Of a stretch of 64,000 nucleotides of DNA, positions 51,701-60,042 are shown one piece after another. A program made the translations under genes and the position numbers. Source of the DNA: JAMOAW01 sp039908535 (GTDB lineage Bacteria > Pseudomonadota > Magnetococcia > Magnetococcales > JADFZT01); NCBI GenBank assembly GCA_039908535.1, contig JAMOAW010000028.1, forward strand, positions 1-64,000, written 5' to 3'. The notes beneath the pieces were generated by a model. The model did not search any database. It worked only from the letters and a program-made list of their open reading frames with translations, and had not been told where the DNA came from. Each line of letters opens with the position of its first letter. Within the stretch, counting starts at the first letter, position 1.

Positions 51701-51818
51701 CCACATCCGGGTATTGAGAGACCGGCAAGTTGCGCAACGCCAACGCCCCGGTCAGTAAAATCACCAACGCAATAACCCACGCGAAAATTGGACGATCGAT
51801 AAAAAAACTCGGTAACAT
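48702..51818 (-). CDS. RND multidrug efflux transporter (HAE1 family)
   Basis: Inner-membrane proton-driven pump of AcrB type, 1038 residues with 12 transmembrane segments and two large periplasmic loops. FIDRPIFAWVIALVILLTG start, NLPVSQYPDVAPPAITV, the proton-relay aspartates in GIVVDDAIVVVENVERVM (about residues 405-421), and GFLPDEDQGYFISIIQLP. The ending GLFFIPMLFVTFRRLF is typical. GGGGAG lies 8 bases before the ATG. The final residues (RT) and stop are encoded by the adjoining repeat. The adaptor gene lies upstream with a repeat between. No outer-membrane channel gene is present, so a TolC from elsewhere is needed. Confidence 0.97.
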   Translation of the reverse strand: MLPSFFIDRPIFAWVIALVILLTGALALRNLPVSQYPDVAPPAITVTATYPGASAQIVEETVTTLIEQEMNGLEHLLYTESSSDALGSMSLTLTFATGTDLDVASVDAQNRIKRVESRLPEEVRRQGVTVAKSRRNYLMFVTIYSPDNRMDHVALGSYTASHILENLRRVTGVGEASLFGTEYAMRIWLDPARLVAFGVTPGEAVQAVRAQNVQLVTGDLGQLPALPGQTITAPILVRSRLSSVEEFGNIILRADQEGAMVRLKDVARVDWGAQEYNIRARLNGQPTAAVGIKLAPGANALETAQRLKERMAQLEKFFPAGIAWDIPYDTSKFIQISIHEVLVTLSQAMGLVFLVMYLFLGNLRATFIPAIVMPVALTGSLVGIYLLGYSINVLTLFAMVLSIGIVVDDAIVVVENVERVMAEEQLSSRDATRKAMGQIFAAIIGITLVLSAVFIPMAFFSGSVGAIYRQFAVTLVLTMLFSVLMALTLTPALCAALLHTKSAREGSPQKGFFARFARLFGRLTYSYQGMVGGILRRPIRFMMIYLALVVATGWLFLQLPTGFLPDEDQGYFISIIQLPPGASQERTLNILEQMEHYYLQQPDVAKVVGVAGFSFFGRGQNAAIAFVRLKDWSERPGTDQQAASLVGRANMALSHIKEAFIFAINVPPIPELAAVGGFDLRLQDRAGLGRESLLEARNLLLGLASQEATLVGVRPEGQEAGPQLLLTIDSVKARALGIAPEELNETLQVTLGSAYINDFTREGRILRVQMQADSATRATQEGILQVHVRNRQGGLIPLAEIVQAKWESSSPKLDRFNGMPAMKLSGNPAPGRSTGEAMAAMARLTEKLPVGIGFEWSSTSYEESLAGSQVSLLFGLSLLVVFLCLAALYESWSIPFAVLMIVPIGVLGSVLAVMSQGMPNDVYFKVGLVAIIGLSAKNAILIVEFARSLHAGGMPVREATLEACRLRFRPIVMTSAAFILGVLPLVISTGAGAASRHAIGTGVMGGMFSATLLGLFFIPMLFVTFRRLFPEKHHDVRT

Positions 51819-51837
51819 AAAAAAATCTCCCCTAAAG

Positions 51838-52005
51838 GGATTAAAAAAAAAGGGTGGGGGAATTGGGGGGCGGTTCTCCGCCCCCCAAGGTCTTGATTTT
51901 TATTTTTCCGATACATAAAAAAATCAACGGCAAAACCTTGGGGGATGAATCCCCCAAACCCCCTCTTTTTTTTAAGAATTAAAAAAAAGAGGGGGTTTGG
52001 AGAAC
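51838..52005 (-). repeat. Type I hairpin repeat, copy 14
   Basis: SL1, ATTTTTCCGATACAT, then SL2, T8 and part of a further G-run. Sits inside the adaptor-pump operon, between adaptor stop and pump start, where a terminator-like structure would attenuate pump expression. Confidence 0.9.
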
Positions 52006-52017
52006 GGTTTTTTGACC

Positions 52018-53145
52018 CTACTTCGGCGTGACCACCGTCCCCGGACGAGCCTTTTGTACCCCATTCACAATCACCTTCTCCCCCTCCTGCAACCCCTCCA
52101 CAACGATCCAATCCTCCCCAGAAAACCCCCCCGTTTTAATCGGTCGCGGCACAACCTTGTTCTGCTCATCCACCATCAACACCATCTGCCCCTGAGGAGA
52201 GGCCTGTACCGCCCGTTGTGGTACGGTAATTCCTTCTGCTGTGGCCAAAACCAGCCGCACCAAAACAAACTGCCCCGGCAGCAAAATCCGCTCTGGATTG
52301 GGAAACTCTGCCCGCAACGCGACCGATCCAGTTTGTGGATCCACCGCCTTATCGGTAAAAAAAAGCCTCCCACTCTGGGGATACTCCCAATCATCCAACT
52401 TCAACCCCACCTCGACCTCCGCCACCGCCTTTGCGCCGCCCTGACGAATGGCGCGTTCCAAACGAAACAATTCACTGCTGGACAACGTAAAATTAACCCA
52501 AATAGGATCAATCTGTTCAATTGTGGTGAGAAGTGTGGCCTCCCCCTCCCCCACCAACGCCCCCTCGGTCACCCGACTCCGCCCCACCCGTCCGGTAATT
52601 GGAGCGGTAATGGTGGCATATTCCAGATCAATCCGAGCGCGAGCCAACGCACTTTCCGCCAACGCCGTTTCGGCGGTAGCTTTTTTAATCTCTGCGATGG
52701 CCTGATCCAGGGCTTGTTGACTGACCGTATCTTTGGCGCGTAACGTTTGGAGTCGCTCAAGGCTCTGTTGGGCCAAGTGCCGTTGGGCCGAGGCCAAATC
52801 AAGCGCGGCGATCGCCGACTTCACGTGCGTCTGCAATTTACGATCCTCTAAACGATAAAGCGGCGTTCCGGCTTTCACCTCACTCCCTTCACTAAAAAGC
52901 CGCTGCTCAACAATCCCCGCCACCCGCGCCCGTACTTCAGCGGTGCGTCTGGCCTGCAAACGACCAGGTAGTTGTTGTTGCAAAGAGAGCGACTTGCGTA
53001 TGGCGGGCACCATCTCTACCTCTACGGCGGGGATGGCTGCAGGTGTGGCCGAAGCTTTCTCTTCCGCCGCTATACCAATATTAAAAAATATTAAAAAACA
53101 TAATAATAGAATAAACAAAACATGAGAAGGGTGGCGGTGTGGCAT
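52018..53145 (-). CDS. RND efflux periplasmic adaptor (HlyD/AcrA family)
   Basis: Membrane fusion protein linking the pump to an outer-membrane channel. Signal peptide VLFILLLCFLIFFNIGIA. Lipoyl halves LPGRLQARRTAEVRARVAGIVEQ and APITGRVGRSRVTEGALV flank a coiled-coil hairpin (about residues 95-165). Beta barrel and C-terminal membrane-proximal domain follow (GEKVIVNGVQKARPG). GGAG 9 bases before the ATG at 53145 sets the start. An upstream ATG at 53160 overlaps that site. 375 residues. First gene of the pump operon. Confidence 0.94.
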   Translation of the reverse strand: MPHRHPSHVLFILLLCFLIFFNIGIAAEEKASATPAAIPAVEVEMVPAIRKSLSLQQQLPGRLQARRTAEVRARVAGIVEQRLFSEGSEVKAGTPLYRLEDRKLQTHVKSAIAALDLASAQRHLAQQSLERLQTLRAKDTVSQQALDQAIAEIKKATAETALAESALARARIDLEYATITAPITGRVGRSRVTEGALVGEGEATLLTTIEQIDPIWVNFTLSSSELFRLERAIRQGGAKAVAEVEVGLKLDDWEYPQSGRLFFTDKAVDPQTGSVALRAEFPNPERILLPGQFVLVRLVLATAEGITVPQRAVQASPQGQMVLMVDEQNKVVPRPIKTGGFSGEDWIVVEGLQEGEKVIVNGVQKARPGTVVTPK

Positions 53146-53181
53146 GTTTATATTCTCCAAAAAATGGGATGCTTTTCAACA

Positions 53182-54312
53182 TTAAGATCGATCCAATAAA
53201 TGGCCATGGGTGATCTCAAAAAGCTCAAAAACCGTAATGGCCATGGCGGCCATGATAGGACCGAAAAAAAGCCCAAAAAAACCAAACGCCATCACCCCCC
53301 CAAAAGTGGACAGTGTCGTCAATAAGGTATAATGCAGCACCGAAATCTCCCTTTGACCCGATCGTTTGGTTTGTTGCAACTGAGTCAACCGCGCGATCAG
53401 CAACGGACGCAAAAGATTATCGGCCACAAAGCCAATCACCACGATGCCCCAAACCATTAAAAAAACAGCCGCCCCCGTCTCACCAGTTTGAAACAACCAA
53501 TAGGTCACCGGTCCCCAAACCAACATCCCACCCACCACCGGAATAAAAGAGGCCACCGCCATAGCCACCCCTAAATAAAACCATGGCAACCCCATCCAAA
53601 AGGTAACCAATGCGAGAGAAACCCCCTGTAGCAAGGCGATGCTCAAGGTGCTCATTGTCAATACCGATGCCAACAAGGCAAACCGATTTAAAAGAAAATC
53701 GTCCAGATGATTGCCAAGCGGTGTCAAAATTTTTACCCGTTCCACCAATGTCGGTCCATCGCGGTAGAAAAAAAACAAAGAAAAGGCAATCAACAGCAAC
53801 GAAGAGAGAAAAGCCAAACCATTGTTGGTGATGCCTTTAAAAAAAAACAGCACCCCAGCGGCCGCCAGTTGTCCCAAATCTCCTTGATGGGCAATCAATT
53901 GGGCCAACAAAAATTCCCGCAATTCCATTGAAAGGGGCAGATGCAACAAATAAACACGCAGGGCAACGGCCATTTGAGCCACATTTTCAAAACCCGCCAA
54001 CCAACCCCGAAATATCATCACCAAATGAGTTGCACGCATCCCTGTGGCTATGAGTAAATAGAGTAACGGAACCACAACCAAGGACAACATTAAAACAGTC
54101 ATGCAAAAGGCCGCACTATCCGATGAGAGAGGCAGAGACAAAATTCGTTTGCGATAGAAGGGATAGGTCGAGGAGGTTAATAAAATGGCAAAAAAGAGCC
54201 CAGGCAAAAAGGGTGAAAAAAGCCAAATCAACCCGATCAAGGCCAGCACCAGCAGACCAATCAAAAATCCTTCTTGGTACGGGTGTGGTAATGGATAGTT
54301 AGAGTCTGTCAT
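53182..54312 (-). CDS. AI-2E family transporter (PerM/YdiK-like)
   Basis: 376 residues with about seven to eight hydrophobic segments. The family C-terminal region is present: WFYLGVAMAVASFIPVVGGMLVWGP, VWGIVVIGFVADNLLRPLLI and LSTFGGVMAFGFFGLFFGPIMAA. Members export small molecules or exchange ions (autoinducer-2 export is proven only for a few). It lies 36 bases upstream of the efflux adaptor on the same strand, so may be co-expressed with the pump. Confidence 0.9.
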   Translation of the reverse strand: MTDSNYPLPHPYQEGFLIGLLVLALIGLIWLFSPFLPGLFFAILLTSSTYPFYRKRILSLPLSSDSAAFCMTVLMLSLVVVPLLYLLIATGMRATHLVMIFRGWLAGFENVAQMAVALRVYLLHLPLSMELREFLLAQLIAHQGDLGQLAAAGVLFFFKGITNNGLAFLSSLLLIAFSLFFFYRDGPTLVERVKILTPLGNHLDDFLLNRFALLASVLTMSTLSIALLQGVSLALVTFWMGLPWFYLGVAMAVASFIPVVGGMLVWGPVTYWLFQTGETGAAVFLMVWGIVVIGFVADNLLRPLLIARLTQLQQTKRSGQREISVLHYTLLTTLSTFGGVMAFGFFGLFFGPIMAAMAITVFELFEITHGHLLDRS

Positions 54313-54317
54313 ATGAA

Positions 54318-54424
54318 TTCAAACTTAATGCCCTTGCGGGCAAAAAATTAAAAAAAAAGGTGGGGGGAATTGGGGGGCGGTTCTCCGCCCCCCAAGGTCT
54401 TGATGTTTATTTTTCCGATACATT
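54318..54424 (-). repeat. Type I hairpin repeat, copy 15 (short form)
   Basis: CTTAATGCCCTTGCGGGC, AAAAAATTAAAAAAAAAGG, SL1, TTGATGTTTATTTTTCCGATACAT. SL1 half only, immediately upstream of the AI-2E transporter start. The rest of the gap to 54521 shows no gene. Confidence 0.9.
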
Positions 54425-54521
54425 TAAAAAAGCACTCAAAAACTACTGGCACGAACGTTTTAGATGGTTTATTTTGATATTAAAGTGACATTTAATCAAG
54501 GCAATAAAAGGAGCGATTTCG

Positions 54522-55103
54522 ATGCGTCATTTTAATCTATGTTTTTTACGCACGCCGTTATTTTTAATATTTTTTGTCTTCAACATATCTATGCCGCAAG
54601 CACACGCCCAAAGTACCCCAATGACCGACTATCCCCAATCGGCCCAGGAACAAAACAAACAAGCGTTTCTATTGCAAAAACAACTCCAATCTATACGACA
54701 AAAACAAAAAAATCAGGTCGAAACTCTGCGCCAGATCAATAAAAAAATTACCGTCCAGGAGGAGAGTGTTCGTTCAGCTAAACAACGTTTTGCCATCCTG
54801 GATGTGCGTATCGGAACCACCCAGGAAGCCTTTCGCAATATGCAGGAACGCTCCTTAAAAGATCCCTATATCTCGGTGGAAAAAGAGCGTCTAGCTTATC
54901 TAAAAGCCCTTGAGGACTCAAATAAAAAGAGAAGACAGGCGGATAAAGAGTTATCCACAGCCCAAGATACTCTCGCCACTTTATATCGCCGAAAAAAAGA
55001 AGCTCAAAAACAAAATCAACAAATGATAAATGATATCAAACAATTGATTACAAAATTAAGTAAAGTGCAAGAGGATGTTTTTCTACCAGTGGTGGCGTGG
55101 TGA
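54522..55103 (+). CDS. Exported coiled-coil protein of unknown function
   Basis: 193 residues. Signal peptide about residues 1-29 (ends AHAQS), then an almost continuous charged coiled coil with glutamine- and lysine-rich heptads (QNKQAFLLQKQLQSIRQKQ to KEAQKQNQQMINDI). It is likely a periplasmic rod or tether. AAGGAG lies 9 bases before the ATG. No family recognised and no operon partner on this strand. Confidence 0.72.
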   Translation: MRHFNLCFLRTPLFLIFFVFNISMPQAHAQSTPMTDYPQSAQEQNKQAFLLQKQLQSIRQKQKNQVETLRQINKKITVQEESVRSAKQRFAILDVRIGTTQEAFRNMQERSLKDPYISVEKERLAYLKALEDSNKKRRQADKELSTAQDTLATLYRRKKEAQKQNQQMINDIKQLITKLSKVQEDVFLPVVAW

Positions 55104-55140
55104 TCTTATTTTTTTGAGGGGGGGAGAGAAATGCAAAGAA

Positions 55141-55240
55141 GATCATGCCCTACGGGCAAAAAAATCAAAAGAAAAGGGTGGGGGGGGTATTGGGGGGCGG
55201 TTCTGGACCCCCCAAGGTCTTGATGTTTATTTTTCCAAAT
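55141..55240 (-). repeat. Type I hairpin repeat, copy 16 (short form)
   Basis: GATCATGCCCTACGGGC, A-rich tract, G run, SL1 with a changed loop (GGTTCTGGACC), TTGATGTTTATTTTTCC. Sits between the converging ends of the coiled-coil gene and the PilZ gene. Confidence 0.88.
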
Positions 55241-55265
55241 CAATAAAACAATTTCTCCCGATCGC

Positions 55266-56138
55266 CTACTCTTCTCCATCTGAGTTGCCATTCATCCCAA
55301 ATATTCTATGACGATTTCTCAGATTGGTTTTATGAATACGCACCACAAGGCGGGCAAGGTGATATTGGGTGTGAGGATCCAACTCAATAAATTTGGCCCG
55401 TTGCACCCCCTTTCCAACAGTGCCAACCGCAGGCAAGACGATGGCTTTCAAATAAAGAATTGCTCCTTTATTGGGATTTAGGGTGATCGAAATGGTAGAT
55501 CCAACCGGAATCTCACCATGAATCTCTTTGCCTAAAAAACAAATCCCACCCGTCCCGATATCCACAATATTGACATCAAAACCAAGACCAGAAGGTCGAG
55601 TTACCTCCGTGAGCAAAAGTTCAGGGGTGGTCACCTTGACACGAACAGAGGCCCGTTTTTGTGGACCTTGCAACAACTGGATAGGAAAGGTGGTCTGAAT
55701 ACAACGATTTGCATAGGTGGCGATAAAATCCACATAACATTCGGCAAAAAAAAGTTCGGTAAAAAAATTGAGTCGAATCAACTTCCCTTCCCGAATACGA
55801 ATGTTACCAACTGGGGGTGAAAGAGGCTCCAAAAGCAAATAACGGGTCACATCCAGGTAAGAGAGATCTTCTCCCTCGCGTGTTCCAGCAAAATGCGTCA
55901 AATATGAATTCACATCATCCCCAATCTGCACCCGAATGGCATTTTGGCTGATCGCTGTTTTCAAAATCAGATCCAAAATGGCATAACGATCTTCAATTAC
56001 AACTATTGCCTTTTTATGTTTTTCCGCTTCTGTTCTCTTTTTTTGGGACGGTATGGGAAAAAAACGCAAAAAAGAACGCTTTAATGCGTCAAGATCACTA
56101 GGGACAACTATTTTGTCTACATCTTCAGTCGTTTTCAT
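55266..56138 (-). CDS. PilZ-domain protein, YcgR-like
   Basis: 290 residues. An N-terminal beta-rich domain (about residues 70-165) resembles the YcgR flagellar-brake N-domain. The C-terminal PilZ domain has QKRASVRVKV (RxxxR, about residue 170) and VDIGTGGICFLG (DxGxxG in place of DxSxxG). It probably binds cyclic di-GMP and adjusts motility or another surface function. Upstream, 56139-56345 holds no gene that I can see. Confidence 0.8.
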   Translation of the reverse strand: MKTTEDVDKIVVPSDLDALKRSFLRFFPIPSQKKRTEAEKHKKAIVVIEDRYAILDLILKTAISQNAIRVQIGDDVNSYLTHFAGTREGEDLSYLDVTRYLLLEPLSPPVGNIRIREGKLIRLNFFTELFFAECYVDFIATYANRCIQTTFPIQLLQGPQKRASVRVKVTTPELLLTEVTRPSGLGFDVNIVDIGTGGICFLGKEIHGEIPVGSTISITLNPNKGAILYLKAIVLPAVGTVGKGVQRAKFIELDPHTQYHLARLVVRIHKTNLRNRHRIFGMNGNSDGEE

Positions 56139-56345
56139 TCACCACCTCAAAAAAACCGATTGATATGCTCCTTTTCTTATCTCTCGGTCAATCGCCCGCC
56201 AAACTTGAAAGATTCTTTAAAAAACGTCAAAAAATATCCTATTGAATTGTGTGTATAAATAAAGTATAAACAAAGAATTATTTTAGCAATAATACATTGA
56301 TATAAATGAATAATTTTAGCCATCAATTTTGTCCAATTGCGCATG

Positions 56346-56508
56346 GCTCATGTATCGGAAAAATAAAAATCAAGACCTTGGGGGGCGGAGAACCGCCCCC
56401 CAATCCCCCCCACCCTTTTCTTTTAATTCTTAAAAAAAAGATGGGGTCTGGGGGATTCATCCCCCAGGGTTTTGATTTTAATCTTTTGCCCGCAGGGCAT
56501 CATATTTA
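56346..56508 (+). repeat. Type I hairpin repeat, copy 17 (full length)
   Basis: The cleanest single complete unit: ATGTATCGG, SL1 (TTGGGGGGCGG-AGAA-CCGCCCCCCAA), CCCCCCCACCC, T/C tract, A8, SL2 (CTGGGGGATTCATCCCCCAG), TTTTGATTTTAATCTTTT, GCCCGCAGGGC, ATCATATTT. An open frame runs through it but reflects composition, not coding. Confidence 0.93.
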
Positions 56509-56588
56509 GTAACCGTGGAATTAAATGTCATCCTACACCGATAACATATAAAAACCCATCCCTAAACCCCTTACCTGGAGAGCAACTC

Positions 56589-56870
56589 ATGTTAAAAATC
56601 AACGAATATTTTGACGGTCAGGTGAAATCTATCGGCTTTCAAACCGCCACGTTACCCGCCACCGTCGGGGTCATGGAGCCAGGTTCCTATGAATTCGGCA
56701 CCAATCAATTAGAAACCATGACCGTCATCAGCGGAACCTTGACGGTCAAACTTCCCGATCAAGAGGCGTGGCAGACCTTCACCCCTTACCAAAGTTTTGT
56801 CGTGCCAGCCAATCGTCGGTTTCAGCTCCAGGTAGCAGTGGCGACAGCTTATCTTTGTACCTACGAATAG
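56589..56870 (+). CDS. ppnP: Pyrimidine/purine nucleoside phosphorylase
   Basis: 93-residue single-domain cupin of the PpnP (DUF1255) family, which phosphorolyses a broad range of nucleosides. NEYFDGQVKSIGFQT, VGVMEPGSYEFGTNQLETMTVISG and YQSFVVPANRRFQL are family motifs. GGAGAG lies 6 bases before the ATG at 56589. The frame upstream to 56472 is repeat-derived. Confidence 0.93.
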   Translation: MLKINEYFDGQVKSIGFQTATLPATVGVMEPGSYEFGTNQLETMTVISGTLTVKLPDQEAWQTFTPYQSFVVPANRRFQLQVAVATAYLCTYE

Positions 56871-56933
56871 ATTTGGCAGATTATTATTTTTGTCTAACAT
56901 GGTCAGTCTCAAATGGAATGCGTAGACGATATA

Positions 56934-57120
56934 GAACATAATGCCCTGCGGGCAAAAGATTAAAAGAAAAGGGTGGGGGGGATTGGGGGGCGGTTCTCCG
57001 CCCCCCAAGGTCTTGATTTTTATTTTTCCGATACATGAACATAATGCCTTGCGGGCAAAAGATTAAAATCAAAACCCTGGGGGATGAATCCCCCAGACCC
57101 CCTCTTTTTTTTAATCATTA
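56934..57120 (-). repeat. Type I hairpin repeat cluster, copy 18
   Basis: Two units in one orientation, each starting with GAACATAATGCC: an SL1 short form, then at 57037 an SL2 short form ending in T8 and AATCATTAAAAA. The junction ATACAT-GAACATAATG shows the unit boundaries clearly. The last bases encode the end and stop of the histidine kinase gene. Confidence 0.93.
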
Positions 57121-59057
57121 AAAAATTGAGCATAATCCAATTTTTTTTCCAACAACCGATTCAACGCCTCAGGTTCAAACGGTTTTGCCAACACCTCCCC
57201 CATCCCCACCTGTTGACACAATAACTTATTTTCTTGCCGCAAATCCGCCGTCAATCCAATGATAGGGGGATGATCGGGACCTAAATAATCGACAATCTGA
57301 CGGGTGGTTTCAATACCATTCATGCCAGGCATATGCATATCCATTAAAATAAGATCAAATGTTTGCCCACTGCGCACCAAATCCAAGGCCATAAATCCAT
57401 CCTTGGCCAATTGAACGCGATGACCTTCATATTCCAAAAGACCAGTAGAAACCATCTGATTGACAGATTCATCCTCCACCAGAAGAATGGACATTGATGG
57501 TGGTTTATAAACAACCCTCGGTGCAAGTGCCGCATCAGAAGCAATGGATTTAAAAGGTAACGCAACATAAAAAAGCGACCCATGGCCAAAATCGCTCTCT
57601 ACTTGAAGATCACCACCCATCTTTTGAGCCAAACGGCGGGCAATCACCAAACCTAAACCACTCCCCCCATAACGGCGCGTTGTCGATGCATCTACTTGCG
57701 AAAAAGGTGAAAAAAGCTTGGCGATATCCTCCCCTCGCAAACCAATTCCGGTGTCACGAACCGCAAACAAAATCGAAAAATCGGCCCCTTTAGAGGGGGG
57801 TTCCCGTTTGGCTTGAATCTCAATCTGGCCCACATGGGTAAATTTTATGGCATTGTGAATTAAATTGATCAAAATTTGTTGCAATCGAAGGGGATCACCC
57901 CGCACCAAAGAAGGAATAGTCCCATCCACCTCCACCCGCAACACCAAACCCTTACCTTCTGCCTGGGAAAATAAAAGTTCTGTCACTTGTTGAATCACCG
58001 CTGCGGGGCTAAAATCCTGTTCAACCAGCGTCAATTTTCCCGCCTCAATTTTAGAAAAATCTAAAATATTTTCTAAAATAAGCAACAAAGCATTCCCACA
58101 TTGACGCATGGTAACCAGTTGATCTTTTTGTTCCGCCGTCAACGAAGAGCGTTCAAAAAGGCGCAGCATTCCCAAAAGTCCGCTCATGGGAGTACGAATT
58201 TCATGGCTCATGGTGGCCAAAAAATCGCTCTTGGCTTTGTTGGCCAACTCAGCGGATTCTTTCGCCTGGCGCAACGCCTCTTCGGTGGATTCCAAAGCCG
58301 TTTTAGAAACGGTAATCATGCGCAAATGGCGGGTCATGTGGTTAAAGGCGTCGGTCAACTCACCAAATTCATCCTGTGCAACAATAGGAATTTCATGATT
58401 CAGATCCCCTTCTCCAACCCGATCGGCCCCTTTCCGCAACCGGTGCAAAGAACTCAATATTCTCTTGCTCAACATAAGATAAAGAAACAATATAATCGGC
58501 AACAATAAAAACATAAAAAATAAAACAAATCGAAAAATCCTGGTTTGTGTCATCTCATTTTCATAGTGGCTCATCCTATCTAAACGCAATGCGTCAGAAA
58601 GCATGGCCTGGGTTTTGACCAAGATATCTCCCGATAAACGAATCACCAACTCCTGTTGTACCGAATTTAGCGGCTGATTAAGGGATGTTAAACGAATAAA
58701 AATCTCCCCCAATGCCTTATAATTTAAACGCATACGGGAAAAATAATCCAAAGCAGATCTGCTAAAACCTTTACTCAGGAGATGTCCCAGGGATTCATAT
58801 TTGGCAAACCATTGTGTCATGGGACGATTTTCGCGATAAAGCAAATAATCGTGAGAAAGCATCCCAAGTGCCGTTGTTTCTTCAACAATTTGATCGGCCA
58901 AGAGATGAAGTCGGTTCATCTCCTGAAGTTGCACATAAGCCCAGCTAATGCCAACAGTAACAAAGAGTATCACAGCCAAAATAGCCGCCAACCCAATACG
59001 CAATAGAGTTTGAATTTTTATATCTAAGATCGCCTTGCGAACCAAAAGAAAATTCAA
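57111..59057 (-). CDS. Hybrid sensor histidine kinase
   Basis: 648 residues. Transmembrane segments at about 15-37 and 178-198 flank a helical periplasmic domain. A HAMP linker (KGADRVGEGDLNHEIPIV) is followed by a HisKA domain with phospho-acceptor His in FLATMSHEIRTPMSG (about residue 288), an HATPase domain (NLIHNAIKFT, DTGIGL, GGSGLGL) and a C-terminal receiver with SILLVEDESVNQM and phospho-acceptor Asp in DLILMDMHMPG. No output domain. The start is TTG at 59057, overlapping the stop of the substrate-binding gene (TTGA), so the two probably form one sensory unit. The last residues FFND and the stop lie in repeat-derived sequence. Confidence 0.93.
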   Translation of the reverse strand: MNFLLVRKAILDIKIQTLLRIGLAAILAVILFVTVGISWAYVQLQEMNRLHLLADQIVEETTALGMLSHDYLLYRENRPMTQWFAKYESLGHLLSKGFSRSALDYFSRMRLNYKALGEIFIRLTSLNQPLNSVQQELVIRLSGDILVKTQAMLSDALRLDRMSHYENEMTQTRIFRFVLFFMFLLLPIILFLYLMLSKRILSSLHRLRKGADRVGEGDLNHEIPIVAQDEFGELTDAFNHMTRHLRMITVSKTALESTEEALRQAKESAELANKAKSDFLATMSHEIRTPMSGLLGMLRLFERSSLTAEQKDQLVTMRQCGNALLLILENILDFSKIEAGKLTLVEQDFSPAAVIQQVTELLFSQAEGKGLVLRVEVDGTIPSLVRGDPLRLQQILINLIHNAIKFTHVGQIEIQAKREPPSKGADFSILFAVRDTGIGLRGEDIAKLFSPFSQVDASTTRRYGGSGLGLVIARRLAQKMGGDLQVESDFGHGSLFYVALPFKSIASDAALAPRVVYKPPSMSILLVEDESVNQMVSTGLLEYEGHRVQLAKDGFMALDLVRSGQTFDLILMDMHMPGMNGIETTRQIVDYLGPDHPPIIGLTADLRQENKLLCQQVGMGEVLAKPFEPEALNRLLEKKLDYAQFFND

Positions 59058-60042
59058 TGTATCACCGAAACCGCTTCTGGTTTAAGAGACTCCAGAGCAT
59101 CTATAGAGAGTAAATCCACAAAATTAGGAATCGTTTGCCGATCAATCAAACCATTGCGAATACTCCAGCGGGCGATATTTTCCATGTTTAAGATCAACTC
59201 TTGACTCAACGTTACCTGATGATCGCTCCTAGACCAACGGGATTCCAAACTGTCGCTCTCCATCCCCTCGCTCCCTTTGAGCATCTGCAGGACCTCTTGT
59301 GGATTGGTTTTTAAAAAAAGCTCCGTACGTAAAAAAGCTTGCAATATTTTTGCAATATGCACCCAATGCTGATTCAGTGTAGAGTCCAGAGTAATCAAAT
59401 TGAGGGTGTTGGCGGCCAAGGTTGGATCCGAAAAAAAATCTAGTTCCCCTGGAAAACGTGCCTGGGCCTCCGAAATGTAAGGCTCACGAGCCACAAAGGC
59501 GTCCCGTTGTCCCGCTCCAAGCGGCAACGGAAACATCTGCGCCTCTGACAAAAAGAGCATATCAACGGTTTCTGGTTTTATCTGATTGTCAATTAAAAAA
59601 TTGTGCACAAAATAGTGCAAAGAAGAACCTTGCGTGGTAGCAACACGACGATTTGGCAAATCACTGGGAACACGAAAACCAGCATCTTTACGAAAAATTA
59701 TTTTATATAAATCATAAAATGTTGAAACAGAAGCCAATATTCTCCCAAACCCACAATGCCAAAATCCACCTCTCCTGCCAGCATCCCTTGAAGCACCATT
59801 TTTCCGGTGGGATAGATCATCACTTTTAACTGAAGCCCCTCCTCTTGAAAAAATTTTTTTTTAATCCCCACGATGACCATGTCATTCATGCCATGAGCCA
59901 TGCCAAAAGAGAGAGTGGGCAAAAGAGGCGGTTTATGGGAGGGATTGACAAACAGATAAAACAATAAAAAAATTAAAACCACGCCACCAGCCAAAAGAAA
60001 AAATAGACGCAAAAAATCCGCTAAGGAGATATCTACTTTCAT
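59054..60042 (-). pseudogene. Membrane-tethered NMT1-like substrate-binding protein, frameshifted
   Basis: The first part (from 60042, MKVDISLADFLRLFF) has an N-terminal membrane helix and the start of a periplasmic binding fold: FGMAHGMNDMVIVGIKKKFFQEEGL split in two blocks, and VLQGMLAGEVDFGIVGLGE. It then reaches a stop at 59698. The fold continues in another frame with ILASVSTFYDLYKIIFRKDAGF, NRRVATTQGSS and VDMLFLSEAQM, ending at 59054. One missing base near 59737 (GGAGAATATTGG, where GAAATATTGG would restore GEILASV) explains the break. Its ATG overlaps the bioA stop, and its stop overlaps the kinase start. It likely served as ligand sensor for the kinase. Sequencing error is possible. 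Confidence 0.75.

Noticed and set aside
49212..51758. Long plus-strand frames across the RND pump gene
   Set aside because: Antisense shadows of a strongly conserved transporter; no ribosome sites or recognisable domains.
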